From the NCBI GenBank assembly GCA_026389055.1, contig JAPLIO010000192.1, positions 1 through 17,638 on the forward strand: a stretch of 17,638 nt of DNA, written 5' to 3'. Of the stretch, positions 8,118-16,482 are shown piece after piece (the first letter of the stretch is position 1; every line of letters begins with the position of its first letter). The position numbers were made by a program, and so were the translations under genes. The notes beneath the pieces were generated by a model. The model was given only the letters and a program-made list of their open reading frames with translations. It was not told the origin of the DNA and ran no database searches. This stretch comes from Candidatus Melainabacteria bacterium (GTDB lineage: Bacteria; Cyanobacteriota; Vampirovibrionia; Vampirovibrionales; JAJTHC01).

Positions 8118-8247
8118 TACCAATTAACAATAGACCTCTTGGATGACTCATACCGATTCACAGGTTAAATAGCGTAAGAGTTCAAACCAACCAGTAGGAA
8201 CGACCATCGATGAAAGAACAGGCTATTTAACCTGTGAATTGGTATTA
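8115..8247 (+). repeat. 133-bp inverted-repeat (MITE/REP-like) element
   Basis: The ends are a perfect 11-bp inverted repeat (TAATACCAATT / AATTGGTATTA). Inside lies a longer pair: 8150-8173 pairs with 8222-8245 over 24 positions with one non-Watson-Crick position, which is a G-U pair if the plus strand is transcribed (G8155, U8240). The 48-nt interior shows only a weak GTTC/GAAC pairing. The element fills precisely the space between two convergent stop codons and overlaps the TAA of the M55 gene. It has no ORF and no U-run. It could be a transposase-less mobile element, a REP-type repeat or a bidirectional transcription barrier. Confidence 0.8.
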
Positions 8248-11200
8248 CTACCCCTCTTCATCAGAGGCATTGGCTTGCGTGGCTGGGCAAATAGCCGAAA
8301 AACTGCAAGTATCGCAATAGCCCCCTGCTGCGTTAGGTAAAAACTGATTATCATTTTTCAATCTATCTACAACGGCACCCTGAAGGCTTTCAAGCACCGC
8401 TTCTCTGGCATCTAAAATCGAAGTCGCATCCAGATATAACCCTATAGACCCCGTCTCAAATTTCGTCGCCTCTTTTTGCGGACGCACCAACTGCAACCCC
8501 ACCCTACCCAACCGCTGATGAGCATCCACCATAGAAACATCTTGCAAGCCGTAGGCGTACAATGCCAATTGGTAATGCCTATGTTCCATCACCGCTTTGG
8601 CAAACCCTGTTTCACCTGCTTCCAAGGGAGGCAAGGGGGTTAGTACACTTTGCAAATGCTCTAAAGATTTCGCTAACGAGGTAACATAACGAGTACCACT
8701 GTAAGCCTTATAATCGACAAGGGTTAGAGACCCATCAGGGTGATGCAACACGGCATCTAACATCATTTTAAACCGAACGCCAGCCAAGCCTTTCAGCTCC
8801 ACATCGGGCAAGTCTAATTCGGGCTGAACGTGCGTAATGGGCTTAGAAAAATAGCCTTGCAGACGTAAATTATCGAAACCCGCTAGGCACTCTTGCTTCA
8901 ACTGAAACCGCAATAACCGAGGCAACTTTACATACGCCTGATAAGTTTCGTTTTCTAAAATCGAAGCAACGGGCGGGGCGTGCCGATGCGTTTCCGCACT
9001 AAGCAACTGGTCTGCAATGGCTACTAAGTGTTCCGCCGTGTGGGTTTCAGGGGTTGCCTGTAGGTTAAAGTGTTCCATAATGAGGTGAATTAAATTACCT
9101 TTCAACAACGCATCTGAAGGGTCTGAAGGGAGGCGTAATACCCTGCTATAGTAAAACCGCTTCGGGCATTTTAAGTATTCTTCCAGCCCACTAACGGAAA
9201 GATACAACGGTTTTTCCGCCGACTGCAACAACGGCACCGTTGGGCTTGCAAACGGTAATCGCTCCGAAAATAACGTCAATTCATCGGGGAGGGTGGAGGG
9301 TTCTGTTTCCCATGGGGTGGGCGTTTGAGGGTGTATCCCCAACGCTGATTCTAACACAGGTACTGCCAGCTGTTGCTTCAAGAAAACCGATTTAGATGAC
9401 GCTTCTTGCACCATCAGCAAATCGTTCGCATCCGTAGCGGGGGAGTATTCCAGTAATATCAGTTCTTGGGTAGCCGTCGCCCATGCCCCAAGCACTTCGT
9501 TAATGACCGTTTTAGGTAGCCACTGTTCTATCGCCCCTGCAGGTTCTGAAAGTGAGGCATCAAACGCCCCACCGATGCCTTCTTGAATGGAGCGAACATC
9601 TGGTAATTGGTGCCAATACGGACAAATAACCACATCAAAACAATGCCCCACCGCTTGAGTATAAGTTAAAACGGAAGGCAAGTTAGCCGATTCTTCTCGT
9701 GCTGATGACTGCTTAGCGGGTAGCATCCACGGCAGGAAAAACCCTTCTAACCACGGTGAAAGTTGGTCTTGGGTGGCTTGCATCGCTTGCAAGCCCAAGC
9801 GTTGCTCCACACTTTGTAATTCATTCAGTAAGGGTAAGTAAAGTCGTTGCCAATGAAACCCAGCGTGCCGTTGGGTTATCAGCGGAAATAACGCCTTCAC
9901 CCATACCTGCACCCACTGGCTAGGCGAAACACCCGTTTGCCATAGGCAGTTGACTTGATTCTGCCAAAACGCTTGCCATTGTGCCTGCGTGCAAAAAGGC
10001 TGAATAGCTTCCACTACATCGGTTTGCCACTGTTGCAGTGCTTCGCTCCATTCGGGGTGTTCTACCCACAACCAACTTTGCAATAAGGGCTGATTTTGGC
10101 TATTTTCCTGCCAAGGCAACGGTATATCCTTCGCCAGTAAACTACCTTGCGTGGCCAACTGCCACCCTGCCAAACATAGCGTCAACCACCGCATCCACTG
10201 GGCTTCTAGCGGAGCATAAGCAGAAAGTAATTGGGCTTGCCATTGGGCTTTTAACGAAGTTGAAGGCACCAACACCCCGACAGATTTCCCTTCCGCCAAC
10301 CAATGAGCAGTGGCAGATTTTACCCAATCGTTCAGCGAAGCTTCCGCAGAGAAAGAGAATCGGCTAATGGCTTGAGTTTTCGGGTGGTTAGGCTGGGTTG
10401 GGGCTTCTGTTAGCAACTTCACTAAAGCCGTTTGAATGGGGGTAACTATTCGGGGACGGATTGCATCATGTTGCCAATCGTCTATTAGCGTGTAGCTCCA
10501 TCCCCACTGCTGTAAGGCGGTTAAAACAGGCGGTTGGGCTTGCGTGTAGACGGTTGTTTCCCCCGATTCCTCCGCCGCTTCCAAGCTGAGAGGGTCAATT
10601 TTAACACCCAACCAAACAGGGGTTTCTTGAAAACCCACGGCACTGAGCAGGGGATATAATTCCTGTTGAGGCACTTGGTGGACTTCGTCAATAATCAGCA
10701 ACTTTACTTGCTGGGTAATACCAGAATTCGTAGCATGAAGCGTTTTGAGATGAGCCAACAACCCCTCATAAAGCGGAGCAATCCACGGTTTAGGCAACCA
10801 GCCTTGGGCAACGGTTTGTTCAAATAACCATGCCTTCAACCCTACTAAAAGAGGGGTTGGCACAAATTGAGCTAATTTTTCAGGCAGGGGCGTGGAAGTT
10901 AGGCAACTTTCCAGTAAGGTCAACCAATCCGCTTGGGTGAATGAGTCTTCGGGCAAACTAGCCAATAGCGGGGCGGTTTTCAATAACCACACCAAAGACC
11001 CCTGCCCCACCGTTTCCCATCGGCTTTGAAGCACCTGCCAAGTGGTTGTGTGTGATGGTTGCCATGCGATGGATAGTTTTTCCGCTAGGAGCGTGGCTAA
11101 CGGGGTGGCTAGCATGAAATACTGGTTTAGCCAATGCAGTTGCCATTCAAATTGCGTTACAACCCGAACCCCTAAACTAGAGGCAATGCCGTGTTGCTGG

Positions 11201-11412
11201 GCAATGGCTTGCCATGCTTGTTGCCACGGGGAAACCAAGGCTTGCTGTGGCAGTACCACCCAAACGGCTTCCGCTAGCACTTGCCCTGAAGCGATAGCTA
11301 TTGCCAGCGTATTCATTAAAGCGGTTGTAACGCCAGCACCTGCTTCCGCTGCCCAAACGGCGTGTAGCGGGGAGGATAGCGTATTTAAGCAGTGATCTGG
11401 CTGATTCATCAT
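8248..11412 (-). CDS. AddB/RecB-like PD-(D/E)XK nuclease with degenerate helicase domain
   Basis: Probable subunit of an AddAB-type double-strand-break processing enzyme; 1054 residues, close to AddB length. The N-terminal half is UvrD/AddB-like: residues 21-32 (AAEAGAGVTTAL) occupy the Walker A position but have Val28 instead of Lys. A Walker B-like LLIIDEVH follows (D242, E243). The C-terminal third is the nuclease: LSVSGLEEYLKCPKRFYYSR (C749), GNLIH (H776), D886 in KMMLDAV, D900-Y901-K902 in LVDYKAYSG, and YQLALYAYG. An iron-sulfur set C749 ... C1033-x2-C1036-x5-C1042 is complete, as in AddB and Cas4. The nuclease therefore looks active and the motor inactive, which also fits AddB proteins that leave translocation to AddA. 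No AddA gene lies nearby. Two ATGs start the gene (11412, 11409), with no clear Shine-Dalgarno. The middle is rich in Gln and Trp. Confidence 0.85.
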   Translation of the reverse strand: MMNQPDHCLNTLSSPLHAVWAAEAGAGVTTALMNTLAIAIASGQVLAEAVWVVLPQQALVSPWQQAWQAIAQQHGIASSLGVRVVTQFEWQLHWLNQYFMLATPLATLLAEKLSIAWQPSHTTTWQVLQSRWETVGQGSLVWLLKTAPLLASLPEDSFTQADWLTLLESCLTSTPLPEKLAQFVPTPLLVGLKAWLFEQTVAQGWLPKPWIAPLYEGLLAHLKTLHATNSGITQQVKLLIIDEVHQVPQQELYPLLSAVGFQETPVWLGVKIDPLSLEAAEESGETTVYTQAQPPVLTALQQWGWSYTLIDDWQHDAIRPRIVTPIQTALVKLLTEAPTQPNHPKTQAISRFSFSAEASLNDWVKSATAHWLAEGKSVGVLVPSTSLKAQWQAQLLSAYAPLEAQWMRWLTLCLAGWQLATQGSLLAKDIPLPWQENSQNQPLLQSWLWVEHPEWSEALQQWQTDVVEAIQPFCTQAQWQAFWQNQVNCLWQTGVSPSQWVQVWVKALFPLITQRHAGFHWQRLYLPLLNELQSVEQRLGLQAMQATQDQLSPWLEGFFLPWMLPAKQSSAREESANLPSVLTYTQAVGHCFDVVICPYWHQLPDVRSIQEGIGGAFDASLSEPAGAIEQWLPKTVINEVLGAWATATQELILLEYSPATDANDLLMVQEASSKSVFLKQQLAVPVLESALGIHPQTPTPWETEPSTLPDELTLFSERLPFASPTVPLLQSAEKPLYLSVSGLEEYLKCPKRFYYSRVLRLPSDPSDALLKGNLIHLIMEHFNLQATPETHTAEHLVAIADQLLSAETHRHAPPVASILENETYQAYVKLPRLLRFQLKQECLAGFDNLRLQGYFSKPITHVQPELDLPDVELKGLAGVRFKMMLDAVLHHPDGSLTLVDYKAYSGTRYVTSLAKSLEHLQSVLTPLPPLEAGETGFAKAVMEHRHYQLALYAYGLQDVSMVDAHQRLGRVGLQLVRPQKEATKFETGSIGLYLDATSILDAREAVLESLQGAVVDRLKNDNQFLPNAAGGYCDTCSFSAICPATQANASDEEG

Positions 11413-11462
11413 GGGTGGGGTTATGCCTTGTTTGAGTAAAGATATTGGATTAGGAGGGTTTG

Positions 11463-11687
11463 ATGCCCCTCCCTAAATTAGCCTTTATTTCAGGGTTATA
11501 CCCATTTATTCTGTTTGTTGTAACCTCTATATTACTCCAGTCTTTGTCTCAGGTGAATACATCAATTACTTCACAAGCTCTTGAAAAAATAAAAGCAATC
11601 GGTCATAATGTAAAAAGAAATCCCATTGGTACTGTTGATACCAACAGGATTTGCTTTTCTCATTACGCTTTTGGCGTGATGAGGTAG
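11463..11687 (+). CDS. Possible small membrane protein, 74 aa, unknown
   Basis: The ATG at 11463 has a perfect AGGAGG at 11452-11457 with a 5-nt spacer, the best ribosome-binding site in the window. The product has an N-terminal hydrophobic helix (ISGLYPFILFVVTSILLQSL) followed by a polar stretch. Against it: the last third is encoded inside the terminator hairpin and the antisense of the 27-aa ORF at 11663-11746, and the Shine-Dalgarno can pair with CCCTCC (11467-11472). It reads divergently from the AddB-like gene. It may be a real small protein, or the translated leader of an antisense RNA ending at the terminator at 11781-11808. I do not recognise the sequence. Confidence 0.35.
   Translation: MPLPKLAFISGLYPFILFVVTSILLQSLSQVNTSITSQALEKIKAIGHNVKRNPIGTVDTNRICFSHYAFGVMR
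11612..11658 (-). terminator. Intrinsic terminator of the 27-aa minus-strand ORF
   Basis: On the minus strand: AAATCC and TTGGTA arms pair with TACCAA and GGATTT around a 7-nt loop, with a 2x2 internal loop, then CTTTTT. Paired blocks are 11618-11623 with 11647-11652 and 11626-11631 with 11639-11644; the U-run is 11616-11612. It begins 4 nt beyond the stop codon of the small ORF. Confidence 0.7.
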
Positions 11688-11746
11688 CTTGCTAAAGCGT
11701 AAGCGATAGCAAGAATGAGACGAAGTTGATCTATCGTTAGCTTCAT
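11663..11746 (-). CDS. 27-aa hydrophobic peptide, candidate type I toxin-like
   Basis: ATG at 11746, TAA at 11663-11665. The peptide begins MKLTIDQLRLILAIAYALA and ends SYLITPKA: a short amphipathic start, one hydrophobic helix and a basic tail. AAGGAG (11753-11758) lies 6 nt before the ATG. Part of that site can pair with CCTTT, since 11755-11759 pairs with 11766-11770 around a 6-nt loop, so it may be masked. A second stable hairpin (11781-11803) would sit in the leader, and an intrinsic terminator follows the stop. The opposite strand carries its own ORF and terminator. Small hydrophobic peptide, masked ribosome-binding site and overlapping antisense unit are typical of type I toxin mRNAs. 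I recognise no family, and function is inference only. It could equally be a small regulatory membrane peptide. Confidence 0.55.
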   Translation of the reverse strand: MKLTIDQLRLILAIAYALASYLITPKA

Positions 11747-11780
11747 ATCATTCTCCTTTCTAAACAAAGGGCTTTTAACG

Positions 11781-11808
11781 AGGGACTGTTCTGAGCAGTC
11801 CCTTTTTT
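11781..11808 (+). terminator. Strong intrinsic terminator, plus strand
   Basis: AGGGACTG (11781-11788) pairs perfectly with CAGTCCCT (11796-11803) around the 7-nt loop TTCTGAG, followed by TTTTTT. It ends a plus-strand transcript antisense to the 27-aa ORF. In the opposite direction there is no U-run, but the same hairpin would form in the 5' leader of the minus-strand mRNA. Confidence 0.85.
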
Positions 11809-11936
11809 ACGTTTGTTGGGTATTGAAACCGCTAGAAACGCCTCGTTAGTCAGCACTCTGATAGAAAATAGCCACTTCAAAAATACCATAAATAGATTTT
11901 AAAGTTGTTAAAATATTGAATACCGTAAAATTTCAT

Positions 11937-11970
11937 AGGGGCGTGATTTATCACGTCCTCTCATGGAGGA
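11937..11970 (+). repeat. Short palindromic intergenic repeat
   Basis: AGGGGCGTGATTTATCACGTCCT holds the palindrome CGTGAT-TT-ATCACG (11942-11955), extended by GGG/TCC pairs with G-U wobbles. The adjacent CCTC-TCATG-GAGG (11957-11969) can form a competing hairpin. The form 'GGGGCGTGAT..ATCACGCCCC' resembles short palindromes I have seen dispersed between genes in unrelated bacteria. It sits 41 bp beyond the stop of the Mrr-like gene (minus strand). Apart from this and the small-ORF locus, the 11413-12010 gap shows nothing else I can support. Confidence 0.5.
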
Positions 11971-12010
11971 TATACGTTTTTTTATTGCCAAGAGTCTCTT
12001 TCTACTACAA

Positions 12011-13714
12011 CTACTTATTCTCTAGTGTTAAAATCCTCTTAGCTTCTTTGATATTAATATATGCCTTATAGCCATGTTTTTCCATTAACCCTAAAAGCTC
12101 TGCTCCATTTAGTAATTTTATTGGTTTACCGTTAGCAAATTCGTAAGCATCCGAGCCATAATCTGATGTTGTTACTAAAATGCCATTATTTGCACCTTCA
12201 TTCATCAACGTGCCGTATAAATCCCTCACGGCGGATACGCCTACGGTATTGGTATATCTTTTGGCTTGGATAACAATTTTACCGCCACGTATCGGGTCAG
12301 GGTCAAATGCGATTGCATCAACACCCCCATCACGGCTTGCTTGTGTTATTTTTACTTCCCCACCATTTTGGCTAAATTCTTTTTCAAAAACTTCTCTTAT
12401 TAAATTTTCAAAATCTTGCCAATTGATAGCAGCTAAATTTGTACCCGAATTAATGTTATCCAATACGCCATAAGCATCCACAAAACGTCTATCTGATTTG
12501 TCAATAGTTCTGATTGGACTGACAGGCGTTATAGACGATAATTCAGCAGCACCTACCCCTTTTAAATACTTGAAACACTCTCGTGCATCAACATTTCCTA
12601 AATCAATTTCTTCAAATACCGCTTTATTTAATTGAAGCGACATAACACACGCGGTTTTATGTTTGCCTGTTGCTTTGTCAATAGCAGTAATAATGCCGTT
12701 AAAGGTTATTGAATCTACATCATTGTTTTTATTTTGTGAAAATATTTCGTCAATTGTTCTCAAGCAAATTTGGTATAGAACACTGCTATATAGTTTATTC
12801 TGTTCTTTTTCTTTCAATTTTTTCCCATTATCATCTACCACGCAAACTTCTTCTAATAATGGTAGTTTATAATCCACAACCAATGCTTTGTTATCATCAT
12901 TATATGAAATATCTATTTCCTTATGCCACAATATAGGGTACACGGAAAGCATCAGTAAATTTACATAAAAGTCTTCAATCTCATGAATGTCGTATAGAGT
13001 AAGTATTCTAATAGAAAGTATTAGTAACGCATCGGGTACCACAATCCTATGAGCATTTTTCAGATTCAATACTCTATCGTTAGTAACTGATTTCTGTATT
13101 TTTTTAAGAAACTCATGTGCCTTAATACGTTCCATTTCGTTTGAAACGGAAATACTGGAGTCTATATGTTGGGCATTGTAAATAGCCTGTGAAAATTTAG
13201 GCTCATCTTTTAACCCATTTTGAATGATATTAGTTACTTGGTTTTCTAACACATAAACACTTTCCTCCCCTTCAAGCTCTATAATTTCATCTACAATTTC
13301 GTTGTAATTTAAGTCGGTATAACTTAACAAAACAATTATTGCCTCATCTCTGTATCCACGTTGCAACAAAGGCACAATCACCAATTGTATTAACCTTTCA
13401 GTAAAATATACTTGGTTCTCTAGTGTCTGCTTTTCGGCGGTACGCAAGTTTTCTTTTTTGATTTCTGCTTCTATTCTAGCTTGTTCCTCGGCTATCGCTT
13501 TCTCTTCAGCCTCTATTCTTAACTTTTCTCTTTCAATCTTAGCTTTTTCTTCAGCCTCTATTCTAGCCTTTTTTTCGGCTCTAGCCTGACTCACCCCAGC
13601 TAGTACGCCACAAAATCCAGCTAACATTTTTATTACTAATAGAGCTAGCTGTATTAGTAATAGAGGCATTTTTATTAACGATAATGCTAGACTACCACTT
13701 TTTTTCATTCGCAT
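12011..13714 (-). CDS. Membrane-anchored Mrr-type restriction endonuclease
   Basis: Probable type IV-like restriction or DNA-defence nuclease; 567 residues. Residues 8-42 are strongly hydrophobic (SLALSLIKMPLLLIQLALLV and following), enough for one or two membrane helices. Residues 43-98 are a charged coiled coil with repeated (K/R)IEAEEKA units. A middle domain (about 100-420) of unknown function includes ITFNGIITAIDKATGKHK, a segment also found in other long Mrr-like nucleases. The C-terminal Mrr catalytic domain (about 425-550) has FENLIREVFEKEF, SRDGGVDAIAF (D466), GGKIVIQAKRY (Q483, K485) and VRDLYGTLMNEGANNGILVT: the D-x16-QxK core is intact. Start ATG 13714 (or 13708); AAGGA is 14 nt upstream, a long spacer. 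The gene is visibly A+T-richer than its neighbours, consistent with horizontal transfer. No methyltransferase or specificity gene is adjacent. Confidence 0.85.
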   Translation of the reverse strand: MRMKKSGSLALSLIKMPLLLIQLALLVIKMLAGFCGVLAGVSQARAEKKARIEAEEKAKIEREKLRIEAEEKAIAEEQARIEAEIKKENLRTAEKQTLENQVYFTERLIQLVIVPLLQRGYRDEAIIVLLSYTDLNYNEIVDEIIELEGEESVYVLENQVTNIIQNGLKDEPKFSQAIYNAQHIDSSISVSNEMERIKAHEFLKKIQKSVTNDRVLNLKNAHRIVVPDALLILSIRILTLYDIHEIEDFYVNLLMLSVYPILWHKEIDISYNDDNKALVVDYKLPLLEEVCVVDDNGKKLKEKEQNKLYSSVLYQICLRTIDEIFSQNKNNDVDSITFNGIITAIDKATGKHKTACVMSLQLNKAVFEEIDLGNVDARECFKYLKGVGAAELSSITPVSPIRTIDKSDRRFVDAYGVLDNINSGTNLAAINWQDFENLIREVFEKEFSQNGGEVKITQASRDGGVDAIAFDPDPIRGGKIVIQAKRYTNTVGVSAVRDLYGTLMNEGANNGILVTTSDYGSDAYEFANGKPIKLLNGAELLGLMEKHGYKAYINIKEAKRILTLENK

Positions 13715-13838
13715 AACTGTTAGTTTGTTCCTTACGTTATAGGATTTCCAAGCCTCTAAACAGTAACCTTAAAAAAGCTAGGATGATATTTATTTTAGCC
13801 TGCCTCTATAGGCTTTGCAAGCAATAAGCCCCAGTCTG

Positions 13839-14828
<990 letters not shown>

Positions 14829-14885
14829 TGCTCTTATTTTAGCAAGGTTTTTTCAAAAGTGAACAAATAGACGAAAAGAAAGGGT

Positions 14886-14906
14886 TGCCTAAGAGGCATC
14901 TTTTTT
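14886..14906 (+). terminator. Small hairpin with U-run
   Basis: TGCCT-AAG-AGGCA followed by TCTTTTTT on the plus strand: terminator-like, with a 5-bp stem. It would end a plus-strand transcript antisense to the metzincin gene, shielding tRNA-Ser from read-through. On the minus strand the same hairpin lies in the presumed metzincin leader. Confidence 0.45.
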
Positions 14907-14917
14907 GTACGCTGGTA

Positions 14918-14946
14918 ATTATAGAAATGGTGTTGGCTTTTTAAAA
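14918..14946 (-). promoter_or_regulatory. Putative promoter of the metzincin gene
   Basis: Minus-strand perfect TATAAT (14918-14923) with TTTTAA (14941-14946) 17 nt upstream. The start site would fall near 14911, about 80 nt before the TTG codon. The -35 is weak. Confidence 0.4.
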
Positions 14947-14959
14947 GCCTATTAGCAAT

Positions 14960-15042
14960 GGAAGAGGTCCGGGTGGTGAGGAAGCCGCCTTGAAAGCGGT
15001 TGGCCGCAAGGCTTGCGGGTTCGAATCCTGTCTCTTCCGCCA
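14960..15042 (+). tRNA. tRNA-Ser (anticodon UGA)
   Basis: The acceptor arms GGAAGAG (14960-14966) and CTCTTCC (15032-15038) pair perfectly. The anticodon arm GCCGC-CTTGAAA-GCGGT gives anticodon TGA. The long variable arm TGGCC-GCAA-GGCTT is the class II feature expected for serine. The T arm is GCGGG-TTCGAAT-CCTGT, the discriminator is G (serine identity), and CCA is encoded (15040-15042). It is followed at once by a terminator. No clear promoter was found upstream. Confidence 0.97.
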
Positions 15043-15051
15043 TTTTTAAAT

Positions 15052-15087
15052 AAAAGCCTTTTGTTTTTAGCAGAAGGCTTTTTGTTT
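15052..15087 (+). terminator. Terminator of tRNA-Ser
   Basis: AAAAGCCTT (15052-15060) pairs with AAGGCTTTT (15074-15082) around a 13-nt loop, followed by a T-rich tail (TTGTTTTTA). Confidence 0.8.
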
Positions 15088-15102
15088 TTACTCCTTATTT
15101 AG

Positions 15103-15126
15103 CCCCCTTAATTTGGGGTATTTTTT
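15103..15126 (+). terminator. Second hairpin with U-run
   Basis: CCCC-TTAATTT-GGGG followed by TATTTTTT, 20 bp after the first terminator; probably a back-up terminator before the phosphofructokinase gene. Beyond it, 15127-15315 is A+T-rich leader with no promoter I can place with confidence. Confidence 0.5.
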
Positions 15127-15315
15127 GCTTACCCCCTTCCCACATTGCTTTGCTTGTGTTCAAATAACACTATCAATGGTTTCTTTGAACTTCACTTCTT
15201 TTTAATTAGATGCTGAACGGAAGGATAGAAGCCTCAAATAAAACAAATTGTTGCAGTATTGCCCGTTTGTTTTGCTAGTTTAAGTTTACTTTATTTATTT
15301 GGAGAACCCCATATC

Positions 15316-16476
15316 GTGTCTAAACGTAGAGTGCTTGTTGCAACAGGTGGTGGCGATTGCCCCGGCTTGAATGCCGTTATTAGAGCCGTGGTTAAACGCT
15401 TCAGCTTGGAACCCGATTGGGAAGTGTTAGGTAGCATGGAAGCCTTCAACGGCCTGCTTCGCGACCCCATGGAAGTGGTTACGTTAGACGAAGCCGCTGT
15501 TTCAGGCATTCACACCCGTGGCGGTACTATTATTAAAACCACCAACAAAGGGGGGCCTTTCGCTTGGCCTGTTCGTAATCCTGATGGCACTTGGTATACC
15601 GTCGACCGTGTTGAAGACTTCAAACAACGCTTAGACCAATTAGGTGTTGAAGCCATTATTTCCATTGGCGGTGAAGGGTCTATGGATATTGCCCACCAAT
15701 TGGGCAAACGAGGCATTAACGTAGTGGGTGTGCCTAAAACCATTGATAATGACCTTTCCGCTACGGATGTTACCTTTGGCTTTCAAACAGCGGTTGAAAT
15801 TGCCACTGAAGCCGTTGATAGGCTAGTAACAACGGCTTCCAGCCATAGCCGATTGATGATTTTAGAAGTAATGGGCAGGCACGCTGGTTGGATTGCCTTA
15901 CATTCCGCTATTGCTGGCGGTGCCGATGTGTGTTTAATTCCTGAAATTCCTTATGATTTAGAGCAAGTGGCTTATAAAATTAACAGACAGATGAAGTCTG
16001 AAGGTTTTGCTATTGTGGTTATTGCTGAAGGTGCTAAGGCGAAAGATGGTCATAGCGTTTCTAAAAAAAGCGATGAAGTGGGCTATGCCAACGTGCTTTA
16101 CGGTGGCGTTGGGCATCAATTGGCTCAAGAATTGAAGCCTCATGTAACGATGGATAGCCGAGTGATGATTTTAGGGCATTTGCAACGGGGCGGTACGCCT
16201 GCTGCTTACGACCGTGTACTTTCTACTGAATTTGGCGTAAAAGCAGCTGAATTGGTGTTGGAAGGTCAGTTTGGCATGATGGCTTCTATTCAAAACAACC
16301 AAATTACGGCGGTGCCTATTGAAGAAGCTATTAGCGAATACAACTTTGTGAAAGATTCTACCCAGCAAGTAAGAACGGCTAGAGGCGTTGGTATTTGCTT
16401 AGGAGACCGTGATTTTGGCCCACAAGTAAAGTGGGATACAGCTGAAAAAATGGCGAATGCCACGGCAAAAGGGTAG
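15316..16476 (+). CDS. pfkA: 6-phosphofructokinase, group III (probably ATP-dependent)
   Basis: Cytoplasmic enzyme phosphorylating fructose 6-phosphate to the 1,6-bisphosphate, the committed step of glycolysis; 386 residues, the long type rather than the roughly 320 of E. coli PfkA. Motifs: TGGGDCPGLNAVIR (10-23, phosphate-donor loop), IGGEGSMD (117-124), PKTIDND (140-146, catalytic base D144), then MGRHAGWIALHSAIAGGADV and LIPEIP. At the two donor-specificity positions it has Gly121 (E. coli Gly104) and Lys141 (E. coli 124). Gly-plus-Lys is the pattern of ATP-using group III enzymes such as the Streptomyces one, whereas PPi enzymes have Asp at the first. The start is GTG at 15316: the product then begins VSKRRVLVATGGG, directly at the first strand, and GGAG lies 11 nt upstream. 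An in-frame TTG at 15259 would add 19 unlikely residues. It stands alone between two tRNA genes. Confidence 0.95.
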   Translation: MSKRRVLVATGGGDCPGLNAVIRAVVKRFSLEPDWEVLGSMEAFNGLLRDPMEVVTLDEAAVSGIHTRGGTIIKTTNKGGPFAWPVRNPDGTWYTVDRVEDFKQRLDQLGVEAIISIGGEGSMDIAHQLGKRGINVVGVPKTIDNDLSATDVTFGFQTAVEIATEAVDRLVTTASSHSRLMILEVMGRHAGWIALHSAIAGGADVCLIPEIPYDLEQVAYKINRQMKSEGFAIVVIAEGAKAKDGHSVSKKSDEVGYANVLYGGVGHQLAQELKPHVTMDSRVMILGHLQRGGTPAAYDRVLSTEFGVKAAELVLEGQFGMMASIQNNQITAVPIEEAISEYNFVKDSTQQVRTARGVGICLGDRDFGPQVKWDTAEKMANATAKG

Positions 16477-16482
16477 TTTCCA

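Noticed and set aside
10038..10367. Plus-strand 109-codon ORF inside the AddB-like gene
   Set aside because: Shadow frame of a well-supported coding sequence with no start signal or recognisable motif.
14834..15043. 69-codon minus-strand ORF beginning MAEETGFEPASLAANR
   Set aside because: It is the antisense translation of tRNA-Ser, a well-known false gene call; the tRNA structure is complete.
15259..15315. 19-residue N-terminal extension of phosphofructokinase from TTG
   Set aside because: It has no family counterpart and no ribosome-binding site; the GTG at 15316 has GGAG upstream and begins at the first beta strand.
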